64,000 bases of DNA from an uncultured Nitrospirota bacterium (GCA_937139405.1 CAKZPV010000050.1:151799-215798); one strand, 5' to 3'; numbered from the stretch's first letter, positions 8,994 to 18,569 are shown. The notes: generated from the letters alone by a model not told the origin. Program-made: numbers and translations.

Positions 8994-9452
8994 ATGGAAG
9001 TGTTTGATCTGAAAGATGATCCCTATTTAAAAATCCTTCGTCCATTGGTCGAGGCCTATCAAGCGATTTTTCAAATGGGGGATCGACACATTCGTGCCAT
9101 GGGCCTTACTCCGCCTCAGTTTGATGTGATTGCTGAACTCGGGGGGATCCAGGGAATGACCTGTGTGGAATTGTCACAAGCGACATTGTTGGCGAAGGCC
9201 AGTCTCACAGGCATTATTGATCGCTTGGAGGCAAAAGGGCTGCTTGTGCGGCAGGCCGTGCTACATGACCGACGTGCCACCACTATCCGTTTGACGAAAA
9301 AAGGAGAGGTTCTCTATCGCAAAGTGTTCCCTGCACAGGCGAACTTGATGCGTCCGTATTTTGAACAGGCCCTCACGAAACAAGAAATAGTCATCATGAA
9401 GGATATGTTAGTTCGGTTAAGAGAGAGTTGTCGAAAGGAAACATCATCATGA
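8994..9452 (+). CDS. MarR family transcriptional regulator
   Basis: A 152-residue winged-helix regulator. The MarR landmarks are the LTPPQFDVIAEL helix, the recognition region CVELSQATLLAKASLTGIIDRLEAKGLL and the wing R-x-x-x-x-D-R-R (VLHDRRATTIRLTKKGE). Members are dimeric repressors released by small ligands or oxidants. It probably binds the palindrome in its own promoter. The stop codon overlaps the start of the next gene by four bases, so the regulator and the SDR protein are translationally coupled. The DsbA-like gene follows 53 bases later. Confidence 0.93.
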   Translation: MEVFDLKDDPYLKILRPLVEAYQAIFQMGDRHIRAMGLTPPQFDVIAELGGIQGMTCVELSQATLLAKASLTGIIDRLEAKGLLVRQAVLHDRRATTIRLTKKGEVLYRKVFPAQANLMRPYFEQALTKQEIVIMKDMLVRLRESCRKETSS

Positions 9453-10048
9453 AAATTATTGTGATAGGCGCCACAGGGACTATTGGGAGTGCAGTATCGA
9501 AAGAATTGGGAGAACGTCATGAGATCGTAAAGGTGGGCAGTACTCGAGGTGATGTGCAGGTAGATATGACTTCCCTTGATTCGATTCGTCAGATGTATCA
9601 AAAGATTGGAAAAATTGACGCTATGGTCTCTACCGCCGGCAATGCGCATTTCGGTCCGTTGGATCAACTGACTCAAAAAGAATTTGAGGTGGGCCTTGGG
9701 AGTAAATTTTTAGGACAAGTCAATTTGGTTCTCTTGGGGCAAGACTTCATGAATGATGGTGGATCATTTACCTTGACGAGTGGAATTTTAAGCCAGGACC
9801 CTATTCCAGGTGGAACAGCAGTGACTCCAATAAATGCAGCCGTTGAAGGATTTGTCTTGGGTGCGTCTATTGAAATGCCTCGAGGAATTAGGATAAATGC
9901 GGTGAGTCCAGGTGTTTTGGAGGAGTCCATGGAACAGATTGGTGCATTTTTCCAAGGGCATGTTCCGGTGCCAGGCTGGAAAGTGGCGAAGGCTTATAGT
10001 AAAAGTGTGGAAGGCCGTTTGAATGGGCAAGTGTTTCGTGTGTGGTAA
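9449..10048 (+). CDS. Short-chain dehydrogenase/reductase, atypical
   Basis: The ATG at 9449 overlaps the MarR stop (ATGA), so this start is preferred over TTG 9428. The 199-residue protein has the Rossmann motif GATGTIGSAV and STAGNAHFG in place of NNAG. The catalytic Tyr-x-x-x-Lys is missing: the corresponding stretch reads TPINAAVEGFV. A subgroup of compact SDRs shares this loss, so it may act on NAD(P) with another residue or only bind it. Being coupled to MarR, it is the likely regulated target. Confidence 0.85.
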   Translation: MKIIVIGATGTIGSAVSKELGERHEIVKVGSTRGDVQVDMTSLDSIRQMYQKIGKIDAMVSTAGNAHFGPLDQLTQKEFEVGLGSKFLGQVNLVLLGQDFMNDGGSFTLTSGILSQDPIPGGTAVTPINAAVEGFVLGASIEMPRGIRINAVSPGVLEESMEQIGAFFQGHVPVPGWKVAKAYSKSVEGRLNGQVFRVW

Positions 10049-10101
10049 GGTGAGGAGCTGGGGAACTCATCGTATGGTTCTGCTCGTTTGGAATATCTAA
10101 G

Positions 10102-10731
10102 ATGACCACTCCCACGCTGATTTATATTGCGGACCCAATGTGTTCCTGGTGTTGGGGTTTTGCGCCTGTGCTTGAAGAGGTTACTCAGCGGTATCAGGGT
10201 CGAGTGATATTTCAATTGATGTTAGGTGGATTGCGTCCAGGTAATACCGAACGATTTGATACATCCAGACGTGCGTATATTTTGCAACATTGGAAGGCGG
10301 TCCATCAGCGAACTGGCCAGCCCTTTAACTTCGACTTTGAGATGGGGGACACGTTTACGTATGATACAGAGCCAGCTTCCCGAGCAGTCGTGGTGACTCG
10401 ACAGCTCGTTCCACAGAAAGAATGGGAATATTTGAAACGTGTGCAGGAGGCATTTTACGTGCAGAATGCTGATGTGACCAAACTCGAGGTTCTCGAAGGT
10501 TTAGCGATTCAGTTGGGAATCGATGCTGCACCGTTTCGTGAAGGGTTTCAGGACACACAGATAAAACACGTGGTTTGGGAAGAATTTGATCAGGCTCGGG
10601 AGTTTGGCGTAGATGGTTTTCCCACTTTGCTTGGTAAGCAGGATCAATCAGTATTTACTCTTATGCATGGGTATCAAGATGTTGAGAGTGTAGTTCTATC
10701 AATAAATAAATTTCTCGAAAAAGTAGCATGA
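10102..10731 (+). CDS. DsbA family (FrnE/COG3531-like) thioredoxin-fold protein
   Basis: The 209-residue protein has a redox C-S-W-C motif at residues 14-17 (ADPMCSWCWGFAPV), a large helical insertion and the cis-proline loop GVDGFPTLL. There is no signal peptide, so it probably acts in the cytoplasm, like other FrnE/COG3531-type proteins linked to thiol or oxidative stress. It lies 53 bases after the SDR gene in the same orientation, which suggests one operon under MarR control. Confidence 0.88.
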   Translation: MTTPTLIYIADPMCSWCWGFAPVLEEVTQRYQGRVIFQLMLGGLRPGNTERFDTSRRAYILQHWKAVHQRTGQPFNFDFEMGDTFTYDTEPASRAVVVTRQLVPQKEWEYLKRVQEAFYVQNADVTKLEVLEGLAIQLGIDAAPFREGFQDTQIKHVVWEEFDQAREFGVDGFPTLLGKQDQSVFTLMHGYQDVESVVLSINKFLEKVA

Positions 10732-10768
10732 GGTTGCTGCTTTCTTTTTGTTCATAGGAGGTGACGTG

Positions 10769-11398
10769 ATGAGAGCGATGATGAAATGGGTAACGTGTCT
10801 TGGGTTCGTGAGTTGCGTGAGCGTGGGCATGGCCGCGATGGCATTTGGAGAAATGTCCAAGTGGAATTTAGATAAAGATCATACGACTCTTGGTTTCGAA
10901 GTGGTTCACATGGTGGTGTCCAAAACTAAAGGGAAGTTTACGGAGTATTCTGGAACGGTGGAAATGGATGCCGAGAAACAAGAATTTAAAACGTTTGATG
11001 CGGTCATTCAAACGGCCTCAGTGACAACGGATCACCAAAAACGAGATGACCATCTGCGTAGTGCTGATTTTTTTGATGTGAAAACCTTTCCGACGATGAC
11101 CTATAAGATGAAAAGCTATACGAAGTCAGGCGATCAATACACGGCGGTCGGTGATTTCACGTTGTTAGGCGTGACAAAAGAGCTGATCCTAGTTGGCACG
11201 TTTAATGGTGTGGCACAAGATCCCTGGGGCAATACCCGCGCTGGCTTCACTGCCGAAGGCACCTTAAATCGGAAAGACTTTGGTATGAAATTCAGTAAGT
11301 TGCTGGATAATGGCGGATTGATGGTCGGAGATGAGGTCAAGCTGAAGTTAGAAATTGAAGTCATCAAAGAAAAACAAGTGAAAAAAGTTAAGCATTAA
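10769..11398 (+). CDS. yceI: YceI family periplasmic protein
   Basis: The start at 10769 is favoured by AGGAGGTGA ending five bases upstream; the ORF-track TTG at 10748 lies before this site. After a signal peptide (MRAMMKWVTCLGF...AAMAFG) comes the YceI beta-barrel: WNLDKDHTTLGFEVVHMVVSKTKGKF, HLRSADFFDVKTFPTMTY, and NRKDFGMKF near the end. The family binds isoprenoid or amphiphilic molecules in the periplasm. Length and motifs are normal. It follows the DsbA-like gene by 37 bases and may belong to the same stress operon. Confidence 0.92.
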   Translation: MRAMMKWVTCLGFVSCVSVGMAAMAFGEMSKWNLDKDHTTLGFEVVHMVVSKTKGKFTEYSGTVEMDAEKQEFKTFDAVIQTASVTTDHQKRDDHLRSADFFDVKTFPTMTYKMKSYTKSGDQYTAVGDFTLLGVTKELILVGTFNGVAQDPWGNTRAGFTAEGTLNRKDFGMKFSKLLDNGGLMVGDEVKLKLEIEVIKEKQVKKVKH

Positions 11399-11486
11399 TC
11401 TTAGTTTTTTCAGAAGTCAGCCAAAGGATACTGGCGGCCCAATCAATGCGAAGAATATAAACCAAGATTCTAAGAAAGGAGATGTA

Positions 11487-11864
11487 ATGGACACCAAAGA
11501 AATCGGAATGGAATTACTCGCGCTATGCTGATAAACGAAAAAATCCGAAGCCATTGCAAAGTGTTATAGCTCAGATATCGTGCGTCTTGAACCTGTAGAG
11601 ATGTCAGGAATGGGACAGGCGCAAACCGGAATTGTAGCAATTAAAGGGAAAAATATATGGCTGATTGAAAATCATGAAATGCATGGCGGAGATACCCAAG
11701 GCCCCTTTCCTCATGAAAATCATTTTCTCGTGTATTTTAAATTCGATGTCACGCCTAAGCATACCGGCAAGCCGATGAGCATGGAAAAGATGAGCGTATT
11801 CACAGTCGAAAACGACAAAATCATCAAAGAAGAATTTTTCTATAGCATGGGAGAATGTCGCTGA
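11487..11864 (+). pseudogene. SnoaL-like (NTF2-fold) gene interrupted by two adjacent stop codons
   Basis: An ATG at 11487 with AAAGGAG upstream opens a frame MDTKEIGMELLALC, which stops at TGA TAA (11529-11534). The same frame then continues unbroken to 11864 with a SnoaL/NTF2-like body (MSGMGQAQTGIVAIKGKN, HEMHGGDTQGPFPHENHFLVYFKFDVTP, VENDKIIKEEFFY). No indel is needed. The two stops are each one C-to-T change from CGA and CAA. The ORF track shows only the part after the stops. I take this as a recent pseudogene; readthrough is a remote alternative. Confidence 0.8.
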
Positions 11865-11871
11865 GCTTGTC

Positions 11872-13671
11872 CTAATCTTCTGAATGCTTGCCTGACATTT
11901 TCACATTATGGAGCGGACGCGGTGCTAGATTTCCGTGAAGAGGTGAGTTGAGAAGTGGGGATATGGCTTGCAAAGACTTGCATGAGCCCGAGGTCTTCAT
12001 CTCATCCTGCTCGAGGACAGGAGTTAAAGCCAGGTCGGTATAAGATTTTTTGTGTGGGTCAGCCTTGACTCGTTTTGAAATCCTTTGAAATTTCCAGACG
12101 AGTAATCCCCATTGAAGGCCGGTTAGAAGAATCCTGAAGAATCGCTTTGGATAAAACCATAGCGGGCTTTCTCGTGAAAAAGTTGGGCGCCGCAACGTAC
12201 GAATCTTTCGGCGGAAGATCCCACCTTCTAATGGATGAACACCTTCAATCGTGGTGCATCCATAAAACCAAGTGAGTAACGATGTGACTTTGTTGATGTT
12301 TTGCCCTTTGGCTGCTGCCCGTCGAATGACCGTTTCCACATGTTCTAGTGTGTAATATTGTTCCCAAGCTGTTCGGTAGACCTGTTGCCAGGTTTCGTTG
12401 GACATGACGGGATGGTTCACGGTGACATGCTCTAAATCATAAGAATTCAAATCAGGTTCCATCCACACTTCGGTTTGGTTGAGCACTTTGTGATCTTCTG
12501 ATCCTGGAAGCGGAGTTAGACAGAAAAACTCCAGGCAATCCAACGGTATTTCTTTTTTAATAATTTCGATATCGCGAGCAATGGTTTCAGGTGTGTCACC
12601 GGGAAACCCCAGGATGTAGCCAGCCACTGTTGTGCAGCCGTGGTTTTTCCACATTTGCGCCATTTTGCGATATTCCCAAATTTTATTTTGATTCTTCTTG
12701 GCGCCGATCAAGGAGTCCGGATTAATATTTTCCAACCCAATGAACACATTGCGACATCCCGCTCGTGCGCATTTTTCTATAAATCTCGGAATCTTATGAC
12801 ACAATGTGTCGACTTGAATGCTAAATGATATTGGCAAGTGTTCATTTTCACGCATCGCAATAAAGCGATCGACAATAGCTTCCCAGTCTTTATTGCGAGC
12901 AAAATCATCGTCGGTAATAAAAAAACGACGGATCCCTTGGTTCAAATTCTCGCGAATGAGGGTTTCAATATCATCTGCTGACCGCCAACGAGATTTCCGG
13001 CCTTGCACATTGATAATCGTACAAAAGCTACATTGATATGGACAGCCGCGTCCCGCATCAAAACTCGACAGACGGCGCAATGTGTTCTTGATGATGTGCG
13101 CAGGAAGAAATGGGGAAGGAGCTTCTTCTAATCCAGGAAGTTGATCCATCACATTATAGAGCGGTTTGAGCCGATGGTGGTAGGCGTCTTGAAGTAGCGT
13201 GCCCAGGTGTTCTTCGGCTTCTCCAGCAAACAGCGTTATGCCTTTGTCCATAGCTTGTTGCATTTCTGGTGGTAGGGAAGGCAACATGGCCAAGCAACCA
13301 CTGACATGAAACCCCCCAATCACGACGGGAATATTTGCCTGCAAAAAGTGATCGGCCAAATCCATCGCATGAGGAAACTGGTTCGTTTGCACACCCACGA
13401 ATCCAACCAGGCCATTCCCCGTTTCTTGAATGGATTGAATGATTTTCTTGATGGGTAGTACCGTATTCGTTTCATCGTAAGGTTCAACAACTAACTCTAC
13501 ATCTTCCCCTAGGATGCGTCGTTTGGCGCAATCTAGAACTAACCCATATAGAGCCGCTAAAGTATTGGAGGGAATCGATGACCGAAGCCATTGGATGACG
13601 TACCCCTCGTCATCATAGTGAGATGGTTTAATGAGGACGAGCTGAAATGTTTTTGTCGAGGTGCTGAGCAA
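11872..13671 (-). CDS. B12-binding radical SAM protein
   Basis: The 599-residue protein has an N-terminal cobalamin-binding-like Rossmann domain (about residues 10-170, with PVVIGGFHVSG). A radical SAM core follows with the cluster motif C-P-Y-Q-C-S-F-C (about 215) and downstream AdoMet landmarks (GYILGFPGDTPETI), and then a basic C-terminal domain. It belongs to the BchE-like class that performs difficult methyl transfers or ring chemistry on unknown, often lipid-like, substrates. The start is a TTG at 13671 with no good ribosome site; the domain start at KTFQLVLIKPSH supports a start near there. Confidence 0.88.
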   Translation of the reverse strand: MLSTSTKTFQLVLIKPSHYDDEGYVIQWLRSSIPSNTLAALYGLVLDCAKRRILGEDVELVVEPYDETNTVLPIKKIIQSIQETGNGLVGFVGVQTNQFPHAMDLADHFLQANIPVVIGGFHVSGCLAMLPSLPPEMQQAMDKGITLFAGEAEEHLGTLLQDAYHHRLKPLYNVMDQLPGLEEAPSPFLPAHIIKNTLRRLSSFDAGRGCPYQCSFCTIINVQGRKSRWRSADDIETLIRENLNQGIRRFFITDDDFARNKDWEAIVDRFIAMRENEHLPISFSIQVDTLCHKIPRFIEKCARAGCRNVFIGLENINPDSLIGAKKNQNKIWEYRKMAQMWKNHGCTTVAGYILGFPGDTPETIARDIEIIKKEIPLDCLEFFCLTPLPGSEDHKVLNQTEVWMEPDLNSYDLEHVTVNHPVMSNETWQQVYRTAWEQYYTLEHVETVIRRAAAKGQNINKVTSLLTWFYGCTTIEGVHPLEGGIFRRKIRTLRRPTFSRESPLWFYPKRFFRILLTGLQWGLLVWKFQRISKRVKADPHKKSYTDLALTPVLEQDEMKTSGSCKSLQAISPLLNSPLHGNLAPRPLHNVKMSGKHSED

Positions 13672-13830
13672 CGAAGTATCGAGTTGTCTGGAGTTTGCGT
13701 TTCTAGAAAAAAGAAGGAATCATCGGCGTCTTGATATACCATACTAGGCTAGGACCATGAATGGGTCAATATCACCTCATGGTTATGCTAGAACGGTGTC
13801 GTCAAGCTGGAGAACTTGAAGGGGGGTGAG

Positions 13831-15000
13831 TTACGCGGATGGAGAAGAATCAGTAGGCAAGCGAGTTTCTGAAACAGCAAATGGTTCTGGTGTGCCAAAC
13901 GGGAGGGATTCCACATAGAGGGATGTAGAAGGAAACGCAAAGCTTGAGCCATGCCCCTCAACGATCTCCTTGATTGTATACGCCAGCTGTTCTTTGACGG
14001 CTAGCCATTCTCCCCAAATCGTAGTTTTAGTAAAACAGTATAAAAGAATATCCACGCTCGAGGCGCCGAAAGAATCTAAAAAGACAAAGGTCTTTGCCTT
14101 TGCAGGATCGGTTTCAAAGTTTGGGTTGTTGTGAAGATGGTCCCGGATGTCCTGAATGATCCCTCCAAGTTGTTCCTTCGTTGTTCGATATTCTACTCCT
14201 ATACGCCAGTAGATTCGTCGTTGTGTCATACGGGAAAAATTAATCAGTGCCTCATTAGCCAGTTTTGAATTTGGTATGGTCACTAAGGCTTTATCAAATT
14301 GGCGGACTTTGGTAGCCCGAAATCCGATCTCCTCAACATCGCCTTCAACTTCAGATGATTTAATCCAATTGCCTTTCTCAAACATCCGATCGAGAAAAAT
14401 GGTTAACCCTGCAAACATATTCTTGATGAAATCTTGTGCCCCAAGTGCGACGGCCATCCCTACTAATCCCAAACTGCCCAGAACGGCAGCGATATTAAAG
14501 CCCCATTCTTGGAACACCGCGGCAATGCCTAAGCACACCACGATCGCTTTCGTGACTTTAACGAAGAAACCTTTGATCGTTTCATGCATGCTTTCGCTGC
14601 CAAACAATCCGATTGCGCGATCGAACAAACTTGAGAGTGGATCGATCACTCGAAAGATGGCCCAAAAGATGGTAATGGCAATCATGGACCGGACAATTTG
14701 TGCAAGAATGTGCGCGAGAGTTTCAGACAATGGCACAAATTGGCCAGAGACGTAGAGTCCAACGACCACAAAGGCGAATTCTAATGGCTGTTTGATGGCT
14801 GCAAGAATTTGATCATCAAGAGTTGTCTTGGTTCTTCGAACCATTAATTGCAGAGATTTGACAGTGGTTTGGAAAAATATTTTTCGCGCAAATAGAAAAA
14901 CTAAGAAAATTCCCACTGCCAGAAAGATGTCACCTAGGCCGGTCCCCAAGATCCCTTCATCCCACACTTTTTGAACTTCTTTCCAAAATCCTTTAATCAT
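13831..15000 (-). CDS. Small-conductance mechanosensitive channel (MscS family)
   Basis: A 389-residue inner-membrane protein with about four transmembrane helices. The pore-lining helix is visible as the glycine/alanine-rich AAVLGSLGLVGMAVALGAQDFIKN, followed by the beta domain (FDRMFEKGNWIKSSEVEGDVEEIGFRATKVRQFDKALVTIPNSKLANEALINFSR). The C-terminal alpha/beta vestibule is present. Such channels release solutes during hypo-osmotic shock. The ATG start (MIKGFWKEV) is clear; no partner genes adjoin it. Confidence 0.94.
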   Translation of the reverse strand: MIKGFWKEVQKVWDEGILGTGLGDIFLAVGIFLVFLFARKIFFQTTVKSLQLMVRRTKTTLDDQILAAIKQPLEFAFVVVGLYVSGQFVPLSETLAHILAQIVRSMIAITIFWAIFRVIDPLSSLFDRAIGLFGSESMHETIKGFFVKVTKAIVVCLGIAAVFQEWGFNIAAVLGSLGLVGMAVALGAQDFIKNMFAGLTIFLDRMFEKGNWIKSSEVEGDVEEIGFRATKVRQFDKALVTIPNSKLANEALINFSRMTQRRIYWRIGVEYRTTKEQLGGIIQDIRDHLHNNPNFETDPAKAKTFVFLDSFGASSVDILLYCFTKTTIWGEWLAVKEQLAYTIKEIVEGHGSSFAFPSTSLYVESLPFGTPEPFAVSETRLPTDSSPSA

Positions 15001-15097
15001 CTAGGTTATTCTTTCTTAAGGGTTTCGTGCCTGACTACAGTGAGAGAAGGAGTACAATAGATTAATGGCAATTGCCCTTTATTTGGTCGAATGCGGC

Positions 15098-15979
15098 TTA
15101 TTTTTGAAGTTGTTGACGAAATGTCGCAAAAGATTGATGTTGAGCTTTGCTCACAGTGGGATAGTGTAGGTCAAGATTTTCCAAATTTTTCGCTATGATC
15201 TCGGCGACACACATTCGCATGAACGGCTTATCATCAGCGGGAATGGCATACCATGGGGCCCAGGTTCGAGATGTGGCATCGACTGCGTCTTCATAGGCAC
15301 TCATATATTGTTTCCAAAGTTTCCGTTCTTCAAGGTCTTTTTGTGAAAACTTCCAATATTTTTTTGGCTCAGTCAAGCGTGAAAGCAGTCGTCGACGTTG
15401 TTCGTTCTTTGAGACATGGAGCCAAAATTTCAAAATAATGGTTCCATTCTTGGCGAGATGAAGCTCGTGATTACGGATTGATTCGTAGCGTTCTTCCCAA
15501 ATATGAGGACTTATGGGCATGGGGAGTTTCTGGTGTTTGAGGTACTCGGGGTGTACGCGAACGACAAGAACCTCTTCGTAATAACTTCTGTTGAAAATGC
15601 CAATACGCCCTCGCTCTGGGAGATGGCGGGAAGTACGCCATAAAAAATCATGATCGAGCTCCAGGTGAGAAGGTTGTTTAAAAGAGAACACTTGGCAACC
15701 TGCGGGATTTACGCCTTGCATCACCGCGCGTATCGTGCCGTCTTTCCCCGCTGCATCCATAGCTTGGAAAATGAGTAAAACGGAAAAACGGTCATGAGCA
15801 TAAAGTCGGCGTTGTAAATCGTCTAATGCCTTGATGGATTTTTGTAATCGCTTTTCACAAGATTTTTTGCTCGGAGCTGATTTGGGAGGTTGCGTAGGCG
15901 CTTGTTCAGAACGAAATGACTGATCTGGAGGAACTAAATAGGCGTGAGGAATGGCGTCAAACATGGACGATTCATGCAA
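15098..15979 (-). CDS. ppk2: Polyphosphate kinase 2 family nucleotide phosphotransferase
   Basis: A 293-residue PPK2-fold kinase with Walker A AMDAAGKDG (about residue 73-81), the Walker B/lid region GRIGIFNRSYYEEVLVVRV, and a C-terminal KPFMRMCVAEII segment. These enzymes move phosphate between polyphosphate and nucleoside mono- or diphosphates. Substrate class (ADP or AMP) cannot be set from motifs alone. MFDAIPHAY, five codons later, is an alternative start. A hairpin with a T-run lies just upstream, between it and dodecin. Confidence 0.92.
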   Translation of the reverse strand: MHESSMFDAIPHAYLVPPDQSFRSEQAPTQPPKSAPSKKSCEKRLQKSIKALDDLQRRLYAHDRFSVLLIFQAMDAAGKDGTIRAVMQGVNPAGCQVFSFKQPSHLELDHDFLWRTSRHLPERGRIGIFNRSYYEEVLVVRVHPEYLKHQKLPMPISPHIWEERYESIRNHELHLAKNGTIILKFWLHVSKNEQRRRLLSRLTEPKKYWKFSQKDLEERKLWKQYMSAYEDAVDATSRTWAPWYAIPADDKPFMRMCVAEIIAKNLENLDLHYPTVSKAQHQSFATFRQQLQK

Positions 15980-16026
15980 AAAAATTGGTTGATGAAGGAG
16001 GACATCGAAGTGCCATGTCCTCCTTC
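15979..16026 (-). terminator. Hairpin plus T-run between the dodecin and PPK2 genes
   Basis: A perfect 12-bp stem (GAAGGAGGACAT / ATGTCCTCCTTC, 15994-16005 and 16015-16026) follows the dodecin stop on the minus strand. A seven-T stretch comes about ten bases after it, right at the PPK2 start. The arm contains an AGGAGG-like sequence, so it could also affect PPK2 translation. Confidence 0.6.
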
Positions 16027-16035
16027 TCTTTTCTC

Positions 16036-16242
16036 TTAATTAGCCAAGATGAATGTAATCTTCATCGTGACGCGATATTGTACAATCTTTCCTTTTTGGA
16101 TTTCGACAGATTGGTCCTTGACCCAAGCGCCAGACACGTTCTTCAATGTTTTATTGGCGCGTTTGACTCCTGCAGCCATAGCATCGTCAAAACTTTTGGG
16201 TGAACTTGCAATGATTTCTGTCACGCGGGCAATGGTCGCCAT
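16036..16242 (-). CDS. Dodecin family flavin-binding protein
   Basis: The 68-residue protein starts at 16242 with AAGGAGG upstream; the longer ORF-track start has no such site. It matches dodecin in length and motif order: MATIARVTEIIASSPKSFDDA, then the flavin-stacking tryptophan in SGAWVKDQSVEI and Q-Y-R-V-T-M-K-I at the end. Dodecins are small dodecameric shells that store riboflavin or FMN and protect it from light. It lies upstream of PPK2 on the same strand, with a terminator-like hairpin between. Confidence 0.95.
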   Translation of the reverse strand: MATIARVTEIIASSPKSFDDAMAAGVKRANKTLKNVSGAWVKDQSVEIQKGKIVQYRVTMKITFILAN

Positions 16243-16597
16243 CTGAACCTCCTTGGCAAGAAATAAATAAATGGCATTGATGGATAAAAGAAAGGATGAG
16301 ACTTCCTTGTACAATCATGCCTGAGGGGGTTGGGTACAACAGTATGAGGGAAATTCCAGAAGAGTTTCTATTGCCATCTCAAAATGAGATTTTTTAAATA
16401 CAAATGAGGGTAAAAGAAATCATGCCATAGGTCAATCAATTTCAAGAGGTCGAACAATGAAACGCCATGATTTGAAAAAATAGTTGTAAGACGTTCTTCG
16501 GGAAAGAGTATTGTCTCATGTAGTCTTCTGGACACCTCTAAGGATTGTGCTAGGATGAGACTGTCATTAATTCCCTCGAAGCAAAAGGAGTGAAAAT

Positions 16598-16978
16598 ATG
16601 AGATGGTTGAATGTAATCCTTTGTATCATGAGTGTGGTAGGGCTCACTGCGTGTGCAAGCCATATATCTGAGCCAACCTCGCATCAAGCGGCTCTTGGGC
16701 AAGGAATTGTCGAAGGCACAAAAGGCTATCAACAGTTGCAAGAAGACTCAATGATGAGGAATGGGGCCGTGACCAAAGTGCGAGGTCAAGTTCAAGCGAT
16801 TGAAGGGGCGGCTTATGTCGTTCATACGAACGGTCAGAACGAAGTCCGTCTCCCTTTTGATGAAAACACGGGAATTGACCGCCCGGCGCATAAAGGGGAT
16901 TGGATTGACGCCTATGTGAATGAATCTGGTCGAGCAATCGTTATCAGAAATGTAGATGACCAGGTTGAACTAGAATAA
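16598..16978 (+). CDS. Hypothetical small lipoprotein
   Basis: A 126-residue protein with a lipoprotein signal ending LTAC (about residue 20). A short helical linker follows, then a compact beta-rich C-terminal half (VTKVRGQVQAIEGAAYVVHTNGQNEVRLPFDENTG) that could be a small OB-like or DUF domain. AAAAGGAG lies seven bases before the ATG. It stands alone between dodecin and the nuclease gene. Function unknown; an envelope location is the only firm inference. Confidence 0.75.
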   Translation: MRWLNVILCIMSVVGLTACASHISEPTSHQAALGQGIVEGTKGYQQLQEDSMMRNGAVTKVRGQVQAIEGAAYVVHTNGQNEVRLPFDENTGIDRPAHKGDWIDAYVNESGRAIVIRNVDDQVELE

Positions 16979-17171
16979 GTATATCTTTCTCTTCCATCCC
17001 CTCTCAATATTCTGATTTTTTCACGTCTTGCGGGAAAACCATGGCTCCTTTTTCATGCCAATTCCAATTTAGCTTTGTTGCTATATAGAAATTCTTAGAT
17101 GAAGCTTTGGCGTCTGTCTAAATTTCCGCTAGGAAATGAAGGGCTTCGCTGAAGTATTTCTGCAAACCATT

Positions 17172-18569
17172 TCACATGTCGTGAGTGGAGTCAGGTTTTG
17201 GGACTTCCACTTCCATCCCAGGGAATTCGTCACGTAGCGTCATCGCAAAGGCGAGAGATTGGCGTTCTTCCCCATGCACCACAAAAACTTTCTGTGGCAA
17301 TGGATGAATCGCGCGAACATATGCCAATAAATCGTTTCGATCCGCATGGGCTGAAAACCCATTGAGCCGAACGACTTGTGCACGCCTTCTGGTTGGCTTA
17401 CCAAAGATGGGCACGGTATCCCATTCTTCTACGAGTTTCCGTCCTAGAGTATGTTCGGCTTGAAACCCCACCAAGACAATCACATTATCCTCATTTTCAA
17501 TGGCATGCTTGAGGTGATGGACCACTCGCCCACCTTCGCACATTCCAGAGGCTGAGATGATGACACAGGGCCCCTTCCGACGATTCAATAGCTTGCTGTC
17601 TTTGGCGGTCGAGACAAACTTAATGTATTTGGCTGCAAAAACATCACCTGTTGCGGTAAAGGTTCGATAGGTGTCTTTGTCATAGCATTCCGGATGTTGT
17701 CGAAAGACCTTTGTGGCTTTTAGCGCAAGAGGGGAATCAATAAAAATGGGAATGGGGTCCACTTCTCCATTTTTGACCAATGCCTTAATGCGCATGATGA
17801 TGTCTTGTGTGCGGCCCACGGAAAAGGCTGGAACGATAATTTTGCTCTTATGTTGAATAGCATGTTGAACGAGTTGTTTGGCGATGTCCTTGCGGCGATC
17901 TTCCTCATCACGATGGAGGCGGTCGCCGTAAGTCGATTCAATAATGAGGACATCACATGGCGGAGGCGGAGAGGGGTCACGGAGAATAGGCATATTGGCG
18001 CGGCCTAAGTCACCGGAAAAGAGCAGTGACGTTGAATTGCCACGATTGCGGTGTTGAAGCCAAATAGCAGAGGATCCAATAATGTGTCCCGCATCATGAA
18101 ATCTGGCTGTCACATTCGTAGCTAATGAAACTGCTTGTGTATAGCCTGCCCCCTGAAATTGCTTGACAATTTTTTGTGCATCATCGCTTGAATAGATCGG
18201 GCTTATACATTTTCGTCCTCGACGACGTTCCAGTTTATTCACGTATCGGCAATCACTCTCTTGAATGCGTGCGGAGTCGGCCAACAGAATCTCAGTTAAA
18301 TCGGCAGTTGCGCTCGTCATGTGGACGTTACCTTTAAATTTTCCTTTAGCCAACATGGGGAGCGCGCCGGAATGGTCAATATGTGCGTGGGAAAGACACA
18401 CCGCATTCACGGATTTTGGGTCGAAACCTAAATGCTGATTACGTTCTCGAGCGAGATCACGCCGGCCTTGGAACATGCCACAATCAAGTAAGATTCGAGT
18501 TTTGCCGGCATCGACCACATGTCGACTCCCTGTGACAGATCGAGCCGCGCCATGAAAGGAAATTTTCAT
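17172..18569 (-). CDS. MBL-fold beta-CASP RNA nuclease-like protein
   Basis: The 465-residue cytoplasmic protein has the metallo-beta-lactamase zinc motif SHAHIDHSGALP and the later ligands in HDAGHIIGSSA and SGDLGR. A beta-CASP insertion follows (AFSVGRTQDIIMRI, ASGMCEGGRVVHHL), then GFSAHADRNDLL. This is the set seen in CPSF73-like RNA-processing nucleases of bacteria. Its start overlaps the stop of the LOG-family gene by four bases (18566-18569), so the two are translationally coupled. A role in RNA turnover is inferred from the family. Confidence 0.93.
   Translation of the reverse strand: MKISFHGAARSVTGSRHVVDAGKTRILLDCGMFQGRRDLARERNQHLGFDPKSVNAVCLSHAHIDHSGALPMLAKGKFKGNVHMTSATADLTEILLADSARIQESDCRYVNKLERRRGRKCISPIYSSDDAQKIVKQFQGAGYTQAVSLATNVTARFHDAGHIIGSSAIWLQHRNRGNSTSLLFSGDLGRANMPILRDPSPPPPCDVLIIESTYGDRLHRDEEDRRKDIAKQLVQHAIQHKSKIIVPAFSVGRTQDIIMRIKALVKNGEVDPIPIFIDSPLALKATKVFRQHPECYDKDTYRTFTATGDVFAAKYIKFVSTAKDSKLLNRRKGPCVIISASGMCEGGRVVHHLKHAIENEDNVIVLVGFQAEHTLGRKLVEEWDTVPIFGKPTRRRAQVVRLNGFSAHADRNDLLAYVRAIHPLPQKVFVVHGEERQSLAFAMTLRDEFPGMEVEVPKPDSTHDM

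Noticed and set aside
14276-14755. Plus-strand ORF of 159 residues across the MscS gene
   Set aside because: Antisense shadow of a clearly recognised channel gene; composition rich in Ser/Thr/Pro/Asn typical of reverse frames.
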